Part shown: piece after piece, positions 36,125 through 45,246 of the stretch
How positions within the stretch are numbered: position 1 is the stretch's first letter
Layout of the letters: the number at the start of each line of letters is the position of its first letter
From: Persicobacter psychrovividus
Lineage (GTDB): Bacteria > Bacteroidota > Bacteroidia > Cytophagales > Cyclobacteriaceae
Assembly (NCBI RefSeq): GCF_036492425.1
Contig: NZ_AP025293.1
Coordinates: 620,001-684,000 of the forward strand
Reading direction: 5' to 3'
Length of the DNA stretch: 64,000 nt
Notes under the pieces: model-generated
Database searches by the model: none
The model's input: the letters and a program-made list of their open reading frames with translations, nothing else
What the model was told of the DNA's origin: nothing
Made by a program: the position numbers and the translations under genes

Positions 36125-36688
36125 ATGAAGGCATTCACTGAGAATGAAAAATTTACGGGATTAACCACTCTAAAAGCGAATAGTACATTTGAGGATTGTG
36201 AATTCCGACAGTGTAATTTTCAGTCCTGTAAAATCACCGACATCAATTTTATTAATGTCCATTTTATTGATTGCGATTTAAGCCTTGCAGTATTCCGTCA
36301 TGTAAAGTGGCAGCAAGTAAGCTTTACAAACTGTAAACTTATGGGCGTGAAACAGCCCGAGATCAGTAAAATGTTATTATCTGTAAAGTTTATTAATTGT
36401 AATCTGATGATGATGCATTTGGAAGGGCTCGCACTACAGCGGGCGGTATTCAAATCGTGTAATTTGAAAGAAGCGATTTTAATTGACTGTGACTTAAGGG
36501 AAAGCAATTTCGAGGACAGTCATTTAGCAGGTGCCTTGATTCATAACTGCGACTTGCGCAAGGCGGACTTTCAGTGGGCTACCGCCTACCAGATTGATCC
36601 AGGCCATAATCAACTGAAAGGGGCGGTATTCAGCGAATCGGGGCTCTCAGGCTTACTGCAACACTTGGATATAAAAATTAACCCATAA
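36125..36688 (+). CDS. Pentapeptide-repeat protein
   Basis: 187 residues, cytoplasmic. About 25 units of the A(D/N)LXX-like pentapeptide pattern with Phe/Leu at the centre (CEFRQCNFQSCKITDINF, CDLRESNFEDSHLAGALIHN) predict a right-handed quadrilateral beta-helix. It is unusually rich in Cys at position i-1 or i+2 of the coils. It is the size of Qnr/MfpA-type DNA mimics that protect gyrase, but sequence alone does not prove that role. A hairpin terminator follows at 36692. Confidence 0.85.
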   Translation: MKAFTENEKFTGLTTLKANSTFEDCEFRQCNFQSCKITDINFINVHFIDCDLSLAVFRHVKWQQVSFTNCKLMGVKQPEISKMLLSVKFINCNLMMMHLEGLALQRAVFKSCNLKEAILIDCDLRESNFEDSHLAGALIHNCDLRKADFQWATAYQIDPGHNQLKGAVFSESGLSGLLQHLDIKINP

Positions 36689-36691
36689 AAA

Positions 36692-36713
36692 AAAGGAGCA
36701 ATTTGCTCCTTTC
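36692..36713. terminator. Bidirectional terminator, pentapeptide gene / HTH gene
   Basis: AAAGGAGCA/TGCTCCTTT, preceded by an A run and followed by a T-rich stretch; serves the two convergent genes. Confidence 0.75.
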
Positions 36714-36729
36714 TTTATGCTTAGTTTAA

Positions 36730-37002
36730 TTAAGCAATAAGGTCTTGCATGTAGGCAATCTTATCTTTACAGATTTTATCAATAGCGACTAATAACTCTC
36801 TGATTTCATTGATCTTCATTGAATGTGGATCTTTCATCTTTTTCAAGATGGTCTGATATGTCGTCCCCATTTCTGTTCCAATTTCGGCATAAGAAATGTT
36901 TAGACCTTTAATCAATTCATCGATTTGAGTTAAAGTGATATCGATGTTATCTAAGCTTTGATTGATCTCTTTTAGAGAGATTTTTCCTCCTTTTTTTCCC
37001 AT
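36730..37002 (-). CDS. Small helix-turn-helix (XRE-like) protein
   Basis: 90 residues, basic N-terminus (GKKGGKISLKEINQ). Residues ~30-75 read as a Cro/CI-like helix-turn-helix: LNISYAEIGTEMGTTYQTILKKMKDP, then a third-helix region ending ELLVAIDKICKD. Likely a DNA-binding regulator with unknown targets. The -7-like box TATCTTTA lies about 40 nt upstream. No partner toxin gene adjoins. Confidence 0.7.
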   Translation of the reverse strand: MGKKGGKISLKEINQSLDNIDITLTQIDELIKGLNISYAEIGTEMGTTYQTILKKMKDPHSMKINEIRELLVAIDKICKDKIAYMQDLIA

Positions 37003-37309
37003 GATTGATATAATTGTTAATAGGGTTAATTTCTATTATTAAAGATATTTAAAAAATTGACTTAAAAAAACCATTCATAAAATTAATTAACATTTCTTAA
37101 CAAATATTATATAATTAGTGGGGAGAAAATAATGCTCAAATAAAGTATGTACATTTATTTGGTGTTTTATTACTAAAAAATTAATTAATTATTCATCCTT
37201 CTTTTACTTCTCATTAAATGTATGGGCGTAAATAGGAGGTTTAAGAAGCCTAAAAACAAAAAAAGTGTAAGGAAACCTTACACTTTAAAAATATGGGGTG
37301 AGCAAATCA
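37003..37309. other. Intergenic region
   Basis: 307 bp, very AT-rich; promoter of the HTH gene at the left, terminator of the helicase gene at the right (37261). No other feature seen. Confidence 0.5.
37261..37286 (-). terminator. Terminator of DEAD-box helicase gene
   Basis: AAAGTGTAAGG/CCTTACACTTT followed by a T-rich run on the reverse strand, 24 nt past the stop. Confidence 0.8.
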
Positions 37310-38596
37310 CTATTTTTTCTTTTTCTTCTTTTTGTCCTTCCAGCTCTTTTTAGGTGCCTTTTTAGGTTTTTCAAATACGTCGCCAGTCATATCATCAAGA
37401 TTGGTCATTTTCATTAATGATTGCCAGTTCTCTTCATCATGACCAGAAAAATCAACGGTGGTAGAGTAATCTTTAGGGTCAATATCAAAAACCTTGATTT
37501 CTTTATTCAAGAAAGACTCTATTTCTTTCAGCGTTGCTTCCTCTTCAGGGGCACAGAAAGAAATGGCATATCCTTTTTCCTTGGCACGTCCCGTACGTCC
37601 TACACGGTGAACGTAGTTCTCTGAAAGCTCAGGCAAATCATAATTAACGACATATTCTACACCAGCGACATCAATACCACGGGCAGAAATGTCGGTAGCG
37701 ATTAAAATTTTAAGTTCCCCGCTGCGGTAACTTTTCATTGTTTCTTCGCGCTCTTTCTGGTCTTTCCCTCCGTGCAGCGTCGCTGATTTGATGCCCACAC
37801 GTTCCATGGCTTTCATGACCCTTTCAGCCCTTACCTTGGTACGTACAAACACCAACATCTTCTCCCCTTCGTGCTCTTTGATCAAACGCTCCAAAAAGAA
37901 TCGTTTATCATCCATTGCGACAAATGCCACAGAATGGGTCACATTTTTAGAAACAGGATCTTTGGGAGAGATCTGAATTCTTACTGCTTTGTTCACCAAG
38001 CCATAGGCCAGGTCTTTGATTTTTTCATTGATGGTTGCCGAGAAGAACAGGGTCTGTCGTCTTTTAGGAATTCGGCTGATGACATCACGCATATCCTTGA
38101 TAAATCCTAAATCAAGCATGTGATCGGCCTCGTCCAACACAAGGATTTCCACCCTTCTTAAATCCAAATGACGCTGTGCCTGCAAATCGAAAAAACGACC
38201 TGGAGTAGCAACAACGACATCCACCCCCTGGGCTAATTGTTCTACTTGCGCTTCTTGCTCTACACCACCGAAAAGGCACATAGTTTTCACCCTTGTATGG
38301 CGACCAATCTCTGTAAATACAGCAGCCACCTGCTGGGCCAATTCGCGGGTAGGCACCATCACGACGCATCGCACGCCGTCTGGGCGGCCATTGATTTTTC
38401 GGTCCTGTAACATGTTAATTACTGGGATAGCGAAAGCTGCCGTTTTACCTGTACCCGTTTGGGCAATGGCCAAAATATCCTCGCCTCTTAAAATTGGTGG
38501 GATTGATTTATATTGAATATCCGTTGGGCGCTTATAGCCCATTTTGCTCAAGCTTTTCTTAAGCAATGGAGAAATATGATAGTTTTCAAACTTCAT
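37310..38596 (-). CDS. DEAD-box RNA helicase (RhlE-like)
   Basis: 428 residues from ATG 38596 (MKFENYHISPLL); a start at 38620 would add eight residues. All core motifs are present: Q-motif (GYKRPTDIQ), I (AQTGTGKT), Ia (PTRELAQQ), II (DEAD, in VLDEADHML), III (SAT), IV-VI (ATDISARGIDVAG, HRVGRTGRA). The short tail is Lys-rich (KKAPKKSWKDKKKKKKK), as in RhlE-type enzymes. It unwinds RNA in ribosome maturation, turnover or cold response. A perfect -7 box lies at 38643. Confidence 0.93.
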   Translation of the reverse strand: MKFENYHISPLLKKSLSKMGYKRPTDIQYKSIPPILRGEDILAIAQTGTGKTAAFAIPVINMLQDRKINGRPDGVRCVVMVPTRELAQQVAAVFTEIGRHTRVKTMCLFGGVEQEAQVEQLAQGVDVVVATPGRFFDLQAQRHLDLRRVEILVLDEADHMLDLGFIKDMRDVISRIPKRRQTLFFSATINEKIKDLAYGLVNKAVRIQISPKDPVSKNVTHSVAFVAMDDKRFFLERLIKEHEGEKMLVFVRTKVRAERVMKAMERVGIKSATLHGGKDQKEREETMKSYRSGELKILIATDISARGIDVAGVEYVVNYDLPELSENYVHRVGRTGRAKEKGYAISFCAPEEEATLKEIESFLNKEIKVFDIDPKDYSTTVDFSGHDEENWQSLMKMTNLDDMTGDVFEKPKKAPKKSWKDKKKKKKK

Positions 38597-38642
38597 GTAT
38601 AGGGTATTTAATCGGTCCATTTGACCGAACTCATAATATTGA

Positions 38643-38650
38643 CAAAGGTA
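38643..38650 (-). promoter_or_regulatory. Bacteroidota -7 box of DEAD-box helicase gene
   Basis: Reverse strand TACCTTTG fits TAnnTTTG, 47 nt upstream of the ATG; the -33 element (TTTAGTGG) is approximate. Confidence 0.45.
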
Positions 38651-38940
38651 ATATCAAATATCAGACCGTCCACTAAACGAACCGAATAACTCTATAAAAC
38701 TTCACGATTGTGGGCCTTTGTATTGATAAAATTAAATATGACCCAATTTAGTTTACAAAAATCGGCTGCAGTAGCCATTTCTATCTTAATGCTGTGAAGA
38801 AAGCGTATAAAATTGAATATTTCATCAAAAAAGAAACAGCAGGGGAATTGTGGCGCAGTATTTGAAAAATAGCTACCGACCGTAGTTCATTTTGAGCTAA
38901 TTACTATTGAGGTCTTTTAGGTATCATTAAATTACTGAGT
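38651..38940. other. Intergenic region
   Basis: 290 bp between the helicase promoter and a possible small forward gene; no structure seen. Confidence 0.4.
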
Positions 38941-39084
38941 ATGATTGTTTTAATTTCAATTTCCCTCATAATGACTACCCTTTTCTTCCTATATATCCTA
39001 TTTCAAGACAGAAATCAGGATGAAGTTCCTTCTGCAAATATGCCGATTGAACAAAAGACTCCAAAGCGTAAAACCACTCCATAA
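38941..39084 (+). CDS. Possible 47-residue single-pass membrane protein
   Basis: A short forward frame, ATG to TAA. The first ~20 residues (IVLISISLIMTTLFFLYIL) form one strongly hydrophobic helix, followed by a charged, Lys/Pro/Thr-rich tail (DRNQDEV...KTPKRKTTP). This layout, with a positively charged cytoplasmic tail and a strong terminator 110 nt downstream, is what a real small membrane protein looks like. No homology is recognised and the frame could be chance. Confidence 0.4.
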   Translation: MIVLISISLIMTTLFFLYILFQDRNQDEVPSANMPIEQKTPKRKTTP

Positions 39085-39196
39085 AAGCAAATAACAGCCT
39101 GTAAAAAGGTGTAATGAGGCTTGCCACTTGCGCGTTCCGACGCCCAAGTCCAATGCCGATAAGTTAGTTATAAAGCGCTGAAAAAGCATTTACCTT

Positions 39197-39235
39197 AAAA
39201 AAAGCCCCTGACATTGATTTGTCAGGGGCTTTTTG
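39197..39235. terminator. Strong bidirectional terminator
   Basis: AAAGCCCCTGAC/GTCAGGGGCTTT with an A run on the left and a T run on the right; ends any transcript of the small frame at 38941. Confidence 0.8.
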
Positions 39236-39242
39236 TGATAGG

Positions 39243-39369
39243 GGCCGTTGCATAAGCCTGATTTGAAATCACCTTACAAAATGATATTCTGTTGGGTTCG
39301 GGCGAACCCAATGTCATTAATTTAAGGGTTTTGAGGGACACAAATTACAATCACTATTGTGCAACAGCC
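39243..39369. mobile_element. MITE-like element (~127 bp)
   Basis: The ends GGCCGTTGCATAA and (reverse) GGCTGTTGCACAA are imperfect terminal inverted repeats of the GGCTGTTGCA type common at insertion-sequence ends. The centre carries a perfect hairpin TTGGGTTCG/CGAACCCAA (39292-39311). It is too short to encode a transposase. No clear target-site duplication was found. Confidence 0.5.
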
Positions 39370-39467
39370 TTTTGACCGTGCTGAAAATAGACGTTTAACG
39401 ATAAGCACTCGGGCAACTTAATAAATGTGCCCCAGTGCTTAGCTCCCCTAAAATGATGCTCAGCTAT

Positions 39468-40913
39468 TTATTTTTGCTTACTGTCTGACATTTCCTTCGG
39501 AACAATTTCTGGCTGCATGGATTGTCCGTCCCAGCCGCCACCAAGCGCCTTGTAAAGATCCACCATAGACACCAGCTGTTCCTTGATTGCCGCAGACTCC
39601 GAGATTTCCGCTTCAAACAAACGACGCTGCGCATCAAGTACATCAAGGTAATTGACGATACCATTCAGGTACTGCAATTGTGCCAGGCGCAAGTATTCCT
39701 GCGAGGCCGTCAGTAACTCGGTTTGCGCATCACGGGTTTGGGCCGTTTTCTGGAAAGTTACCAAACCATCAGAGACCTCTTTCAGTGCCACGTTAACTGT
39801 TTGTTTATACTGATTGAGTACCTGATTGTATTGAGCCTTCTTGGCTTCCACATTTCCCTTGATTCGCCCTGCTGAGAATAAAGGTGCCGTAATATCTCCA
39901 ATGTACTCCCAGTAATTGAAACCGTTGGCCACAAAATTATTCAGGCTCGGGCTCTGATATCCAAATTTTCCAGTCAGGGTCAGGTTCGGAAAATAATCTG
40001 CCTTGGCAGCACCAATCTGAGCATTGGCCGCTACAAGCTGATCTTCCGCCTGACGAATATCAGGGCGGCGTTCCAGTAGCTCCGAAGAAAGTCCTACGGG
40101 AATTGCTGGTACCACTGGCTGATCTGAAATCGAATTGCTTCGGGCCAACTCCTGCGGAGGTCGACCAAGCAAAATGGCCAGCTCATTGGTATTGATCTTC
40201 ACCTGTCGCTCCAGCTCCGGGATCAGCGATTTGGTCTGTGCCAATTCTACCGTCGCCTGCTGATATTCAATCTCAGACACCAAACCGCCTTTAAAACGCA
40301 ATTCAGCAATACGCTGTGCTTCCTGCCGGGCAATGAGTGTTCGGCGGGTAATCCGCAAGCGGTTATCAATATCCTGCAGGCTGAAATAGGTTTTGGCAAC
40401 CTCGGCCACAAGGGAAATACTCATCGAACGATAAGCCTCGTAAGTGCCCAGGTACTCCGCATTGGCGGCCTCTACCTGTCGTCTGATTTTCCCCCAAAGG
40501 TCAAGCTCCCAGCTCAGGGTACCAATGCCACGGTACTTCTCATTGTTTTTCGTAACGCCAGTGGCGGCATTATGCCCAGCTTCCCCTTCAGCAAAGGTAT
40601 TAACCCCAATTTGAGGGAACAGCGCCGATTTGGTCGTTTTGCGGAAAGCCTGAAGTTCCTGAATTTTTGCCGCAGCAACACGCAGGTTATAGTTCTCCTT
40701 CAGTGCTTCGGAAATATAGCTCTCCAGCAGGGAATCCTGATACAGGTCCCACCACTTGATTTGCGCCACCTGATCGCCCTTTACGGCCGTAGAATCCCAG
40801 TCCACATCAACGTTTAAATCCGGACGGCTATAATTCGGTCCCATTTTACAGGCCTGAATACCTAAAATAATCAGGCACAGCAACAGACTTGATTTTATCG
40901 TTTTATGCTTCAT
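39468..40913 (-). CDS. Outer-membrane factor lipoprotein of RND efflux system 2 (TolC/OprM family)
   Basis: 481 residues; the signal peptide ends in GIQAC (lipobox), followed by KMGPNYSRPDLNVD, typical of OprM/CusC-type proteins. OEP repeats lie at ~60-260 and ~275-465, with the landmarks GTLSWELDLWGKIRRQVEAANAEY and LLERRPDIRQAEDQL. It is the outer-membrane channel for the pump encoded upstream; its ATG overlaps the pump stop (TAATG). Same length as the factor of system 1 (5160-6605), but clearly diverged. Confidence 0.92.
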   Translation of the reverse strand: MKHKTIKSSLLLCLIILGIQACKMGPNYSRPDLNVDVDWDSTAVKGDQVAQIKWWDLYQDSLLESYISEALKENYNLRVAAAKIQELQAFRKTTKSALFPQIGVNTFAEGEAGHNAATGVTKNNEKYRGIGTLSWELDLWGKIRRQVEAANAEYLGTYEAYRSMSISLVAEVAKTYFSLQDIDNRLRITRRTLIARQEAQRIAELRFKGGLVSEIEYQQATVELAQTKSLIPELERQVKINTNELAILLGRPPQELARSNSISDQPVVPAIPVGLSSELLERRPDIRQAEDQLVAANAQIGAAKADYFPNLTLTGKFGYQSPSLNNFVANGFNYWEYIGDITAPLFSAGRIKGNVEAKKAQYNQVLNQYKQTVNVALKEVSDGLVTFQKTAQTRDAQTELLTASQEYLRLAQLQYLNGIVNYLDVLDAQRRLFEAEISESAAIKEQLVSMVDLYKALGGGWDGQSMQPEIVPKEMSDSKQK

Positions 40914-43900
40914 TACTTCGACTGATTTTTATCTTTAGAAAATCGTGCACTTACCTTTTCCTGAAACTCCACAATGGTTTTGAAAAACAGCGGAATGTAA
41001 ACAATCCCTACGGTGGTCGCGAGGATCATCCCGGTAAATACACCTGTACCGATCGAGTGACGTGCTGCCGCTCCGGCGCCGGAAGCCATTACCAAAGGAA
41101 TCATTCCAAGCACAAAAGCCAGGGAGGTCATCAGGATCGGACGGAAACGCAAGGAAGCCGCCTGTAATGCCGCTTCTCCGGCGGTCAACCCTTCTTTGGT
41201 CATCTTTTCCTTGGCAAACTCTACAATCAGAATCGCATTTTTTGCCGACAGACCAATCAGGGAGATCATCCCGATCTGAAAGTAAATATCATTCTCGAGT
41301 CCACGGAACCACACCCCGAGGAAAGCCCCGAATATGGCAATAGGCAAGGTAATCAGTACGGCGATAGGAATGATCCAGCTTTCGTACTGTGCCGCCAGGA
41401 AGAGGAAGACGAAGATCACCACAATGGCAATCATCGGCCCTAATTGGCCTTCAGCTTGTTTCTCTTCATACGACATCCCACTCCACTCAAAGCCCATACC
41501 TTCCGGCAGTACTTTGGCCGCCACTTCTTCCATGGCTTTCATCGCCTGCCCAGAGGAATAACCTGGCGCGGCAGTACCGTGAATGGTGGTCGAGAGGAAC
41601 ATATTAAACCTGTTCAAACTTCCAGGCCCGGTGGTCATGCTTACTGCTCCCAGCGCACTTACCGGCACCATTGTACCATTACTTGTTCTTACAAAAAACA
41701 GGTTCAGGTCGCTCAGGTTCTTCCGGTAGGCCTGTTCCGCCATAATATTTACCCGATAAACCCGGTTAAACTTATTGAAATCATTGACATACTGCGAGCC
41801 GAGGAAGGCGTTCATGGTAGAGAACACATCCGCAATAGGTACCCCGAGAAATTTGGCGCGGTCACGATCAAGATCGAAATACAGCTGCGGAATTTTAGGC
41901 TGCATACTGGCATTCACGCCCGAAAGCTCCTTGCGTTTCGATGCCGCAGCCACAAGGGAGTCGGCAGCATCCACGAGCTTGTCGAGAGAATTTCCCGACT
42001 TGGATTGCAGCTGAAATTCAAAACCACCCCCATCACCAAGTCCAGGGATTTCCGAAGGTTTGGTGATGAACACATTGGCTTCAGGGTACTTGTAAAACTC
42101 CTTCCGCAGATCAGCAATCACATGGTCAATGCTCATGTTGTCGCCCTTACGTTCGTCCCAGGGTTTCAGGATAACCGTCAATACCCCGCGGGATTCCGTC
42201 CCACCAACACGGTGGCTCAAACCTTTAACCGTCTGAATATTGGCCACAGCAGGATTCTTCAGAATAAACTGCTGAGCACGGTTCACCACTTCCGAAGTAC
42301 GGGTCAATGAAGCGCCATCAGGCAAGGCAATTTCCACATCGAAATAGCCCTGATCCTCTCCCGGGATAAAACTCGTCGGGATAATATAAGCCAGTAATCC
42401 GGTGAAAATAATCGCCATTCCGAAGCCGGCAAACATCCGTTTTCGGTGCTCAAAACCCCAGCGCACATATTGGGTATATTTGCTGTTTCCGGCATTTACC
42501 CAATGGTCAATCTTCTTGAATATCTTGGACTGATTCCCAGATTTGGGTTTCAGCAAAATAGCACATAAGGCCGGTGAGAGTGTCAGGGCCACAACGGTTG
42601 AAAGCAATACCGATACTGCAATGGTGATCGAGAACTGTTTGAAGAGCGTTCCTGTGATTCCGCCAAGGAAACTCACCGGCACAAATACCGCCGCCAAAAC
42701 CAAGGAGGTGGTGATCAGTGCTCCGACCAGTTCGCCCATTGCCTTGTGGGTAGCCGGCCGTGCTTCGAGGCCCTCTTCTTCCATAATCCGCTCCACATTC
42801 TCGACCACCACAATGGCGTCATCCACCACTATACCAATCGCGAGGATAAGTCCAAGCAGGGTCAGGATGTTAAGGGAAAAGCCGAAGACGAGCATCACGG
42901 CAAAAGTACCAATCAAGGAAATCGGTACGGCGATCGTTGGTACCAAAGCAGAACGCCAGGATTGCAACGACAGGTAAACCACCAAAATCACCAGAATGAT
43001 GGCTTCGATCAGCGTTACATAAACTTCATCAATAGACGCAGAGATGAACTGAGTGGCATCAAAAGAGAATTTATAGTCAATCCCTTCGGGGAAGCTTTTC
43101 TTCAGTTCTTTCAGCGCCGAGCGCACGTTGTTCGCTACCTGAAGGGCATTGGCGCCTTCGAGCAGGTAGATCTCCATCATGGCGGCATTTTTCCCGTTCA
43201 GCTCCGAAGACTGTCGATAACTTGAAGCAGCCAGCTCCACCCTTGCCACATCACGGATTCGGATAAACGAGCCGTCAAGGTTGGCACGGACAATGATATT
43301 CTCAAACTCCTCTTTGGTGGACATCCGCCCACGAGCAGTAATCGGCAAAGTAACATCGATATGATCCAGCGGCTGAATCCCGAGCTCCCCTGCAGCGGAC
43401 TCCCTGTTCTGTTCTTTGATGGCATCGGAAAGGTCGCGAACGGTCAAGCCATAGGCGGCCAGACGGTCGGGCTGAATCCAGATACGCATTGAATAATAAC
43501 GGGAACCAACGTTCCAAATACCCGCAACACCGGGCACCCTTTTTAGCGGGTCAAGGACGTTGATCGTTGCAAAGTTGGAGAGGTAAATTTCATCGAACTT
43601 TGGATCGGAGGACGTTAAACTGAGGGTAAGAATTTTGGATACTGCCTGCTTTTCAACAGTGATCCCCCCTTGCATCACCTCGGCAGGCATTTTGGATTCT
43701 GCCCGCTTCACACGGTTACGCACCTCAATTGCGCTCAGATCGGCATCTGTTCCCGCCCTGAAAGTCAGCTGGATATTCAGTCCACCGGTATTGCTACTTT
43801 TTGATTTCATCGAAATCATATTCGGTGTACCGTTGAGCTGCTGTTCGAGCTCCGAAGCAATGGCATCGTTCACTACTTTGGCATTGGCGCCAGGGTAGTT

Positions 43901-44044
43901 GGTCGATACCCGCACTACTGGAGGGGTAATATCGGGGTACTGTGCCACGGGCAATTGCGTGATGGCCAGCACGCCCAGCAGTACTATCAGGATTGATATT
44001 ACTGCCGAGAAAATCGGTCGGTCAATAAAGAAAGAAGGCTTCAT
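40913..44044 (-). CDS. RND multidrug efflux pump, inner-membrane subunit 2 (AcrB/MexB, HAE1 type)
   Basis: 1043 residues with the usual 12-TM RND layout. The N-terminus KPSFFIDRPIFSAVISILIV is typical of AcrB/MexF-like pumps, and the proton-relay Asp pair lies in GIVVDDAIVVVENVERIM (~residues 408-409). The porter-domain motif RNRVKRAESKMP and C-terminal ASGAGAAARHSIGTGVFTGM fit the HAE1 family. Translation is coupled on both sides by TAATG overlaps with the adaptor and the outer-membrane factor, tighter than in system 1. It exports hydrophobic or amphiphilic compounds; the actual range is unknown. Confidence 0.95.
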   Translation of the reverse strand: MKPSFFIDRPIFSAVISILIVLLGVLAITQLPVAQYPDITPPVVRVSTNYPGANAKVVNDAIASELEQQLNGTPNMISMKSKSSNTGGLNIQLTFRAGTDADLSAIEVRNRVKRAESKMPAEVMQGGITVEKQAVSKILTLSLTSSDPKFDEIYLSNFATINVLDPLKRVPGVAGIWNVGSRYYSMRIWIQPDRLAAYGLTVRDLSDAIKEQNRESAAGELGIQPLDHIDVTLPITARGRMSTKEEFENIIVRANLDGSFIRIRDVARVELAASSYRQSSELNGKNAAMMEIYLLEGANALQVANNVRSALKELKKSFPEGIDYKFSFDATQFISASIDEVYVTLIEAIILVILVVYLSLQSWRSALVPTIAVPISLIGTFAVMLVFGFSLNILTLLGLILAIGIVVDDAIVVVENVERIMEEEGLEARPATHKAMGELVGALITTSLVLAAVFVPVSFLGGITGTLFKQFSITIAVSVLLSTVVALTLSPALCAILLKPKSGNQSKIFKKIDHWVNAGNSKYTQYVRWGFEHRKRMFAGFGMAIIFTGLLAYIIPTSFIPGEDQGYFDVEIALPDGASLTRTSEVVNRAQQFILKNPAVANIQTVKGLSHRVGGTESRGVLTVILKPWDERKGDNMSIDHVIADLRKEFYKYPEANVFITKPSEIPGLGDGGGFEFQLQSKSGNSLDKLVDAADSLVAAASKRKELSGVNASMQPKIPQLYFDLDRDRAKFLGVPIADVFSTMNAFLGSQYVNDFNKFNRVYRVNIMAEQAYRKNLSDLNLFFVRTSNGTMVPVSALGAVSMTTGPGSLNRFNMFLSTTIHGTAAPGYSSGQAMKAMEEVAAKVLPEGMGFEWSGMSYEEKQAEGQLGPMIAIVVIFVFLFLAAQYESWIIPIAVLITLPIAIFGAFLGVWFRGLENDIYFQIGMISLIGLSAKNAILIVEFAKEKMTKEGLTAGEAALQAASLRFRPILMTSLAFVLGMIPLVMASGAGAAARHSIGTGVFTGMILATTVGIVYIPLFFKTIVEFQEKVSARFSKDKNQSK

Positions 44045-45246
44045 TATTTTACTACCCCTTCCTCCGAAACTGAGTCCCGATCAAATTGTGTTTTATAATC
44101 TTCAAAGCTGCTTACTGCCACCACTTTCTTCCCTGGCATTGCTTTCTGGATTCCTTCAGAAACGAAAACTTCATTTTGCCACAAACCACGGGTGATCACC
44201 ACTTCCTGATCCAGCTCCTGTCCTGTTTCCACAAGTCGTTTTTCTACCGTTTGATCTTTGCGAAGCACATAAACATAAGCTCCTCCGTCTTCAATCACTA
44301 AAGCTTTACGGGGAACCACCACGGCGTCTTCCAACACCTGCAACAGCAAAGAAACCTTGGTAAACTGACCAGGCAAAATCACTCGCTCGGGGTTGGCCAC
44401 AAGTGCCTGCACCTCGAAAGTTCCCGTTTTAGGATTTACTTTCGGCTCCACAAAGTTCAATCGCCCTTCATAATTGTATTCGGAATTATCTGGCAGTGTA
44501 ATTTTTACTTTTGGTGTCCAGCCTCTGGTGCTGTCACTCACCTGCGCAAGCGAACTTGTCGCTTTCTTGCGCTGCGCATTCAGGTAATCAATCACCGAAA
44601 TGTTGAAGTTTACGCGTACCGGGTCAAGCTGAAGGACCGTCGCCAGCAACGAATTGCTTCCACTCCCCACCAGTGTCCCGATATCTACATTGGACTTCGA
44701 GATGTAGCCATCCAAAGGAGAGCGGATCTCAGTATATTCAAGCTCCAGCTGGGCTTGTTTCAGCTCGGCCAAATTCATCTGATATTTTGCCTGTGCCGAC
44801 TCCAGGGCCGACTGTGCATTATCAAGATCGAGCTGCGAGGCGGCATTCTGCGCATAAAGCGGCTTCAAACGCGCCACATCCCTTTTGGCTTTTTGCATTT
44901 CTACTTCCGACTGATTTAAAGCGGCCTTATTTTTATTCACATTAGCGATATAAGGTCGTTGGTCAATCAAATACAATAGGTCTCCTTTATGGACATAAGT
45001 TCCCTCGCGGAAATTCCTTTTCTCCAGGAAGCCATCTACCCTCGCGCGGATCTCCACATTCAACGAGGCTTCAATTCTTCCGACATAATCGCCGTAAATC
45101 TCAACATCACGCGTTTTCACGGTGTCCACTCCCACAACAGGGCGTGGTGGTTCTGAAACTTTTTTATCACAAGCACTAATTGCAAAAATCAGCGCCATAA
45201 AGAGGAAAAGTAAAGTCTGAGAATAAAATTGTTTTCTCATTTGCAT
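44044..45246 (-). CDS. Membrane fusion protein (periplasmic adaptor) of RND system 2
   Basis: 400 residues; the signal peptide ends in FAISAC. Lipoyl halves RARVDGFLEKRNFREGTYVHKGDLLY and SPLDGYISKSNVDIGTLVG flank a coiled-coil hairpin (~95-165), then beta-barrel and membrane-proximal domains (GRLNFVEPKVNPKTGTFEV). AcrA/MexE-like. First gene of the operon. An inverted repeat about 70 nt upstream (45312-45342) is a candidate operator. ATG 45240 is a possible alternative start. Confidence 0.93.
   Translation of the reverse strand: MQMRKQFYSQTLLFLFMALIFAISACDKKVSEPPRPVVGVDTVKTRDVEIYGDYVGRIEASLNVEIRARVDGFLEKRNFREGTYVHKGDLLYLIDQRPYIANVNKNKAALNQSEVEMQKAKRDVARLKPLYAQNAASQLDLDNAQSALESAQAKYQMNLAELKQAQLELEYTEIRSPLDGYISKSNVDIGTLVGSGSNSLLATVLQLDPVRVNFNISVIDYLNAQRKKATSSLAQVSDSTRGWTPKVKITLPDNSEYNYEGRLNFVEPKVNPKTGTFEVQALVANPERVILPGQFTKVSLLLQVLEDAVVVPRKALVIEDGGAYVYVLRKDQTVEKRLVETGQELDQEVVITRGLWQNEVFVSEGIQKAMPGKKVVAVSSFEDYKTQFDRDSVSEEGVVK

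Noticed and set aside
38998-39189. Reverse frame of 63 codons before the MITE-like element
   Set aside because: Overlaps the more plausible small forward frame and the end of a terminator region; no recognisable domain.
39400-39442. Hairpin AAGCACT...AGTGCTT after the efflux operon 2 stop
   Set aside because: Stem is plausible, but no T run follows on the reverse strand, so it was not called as a terminator.
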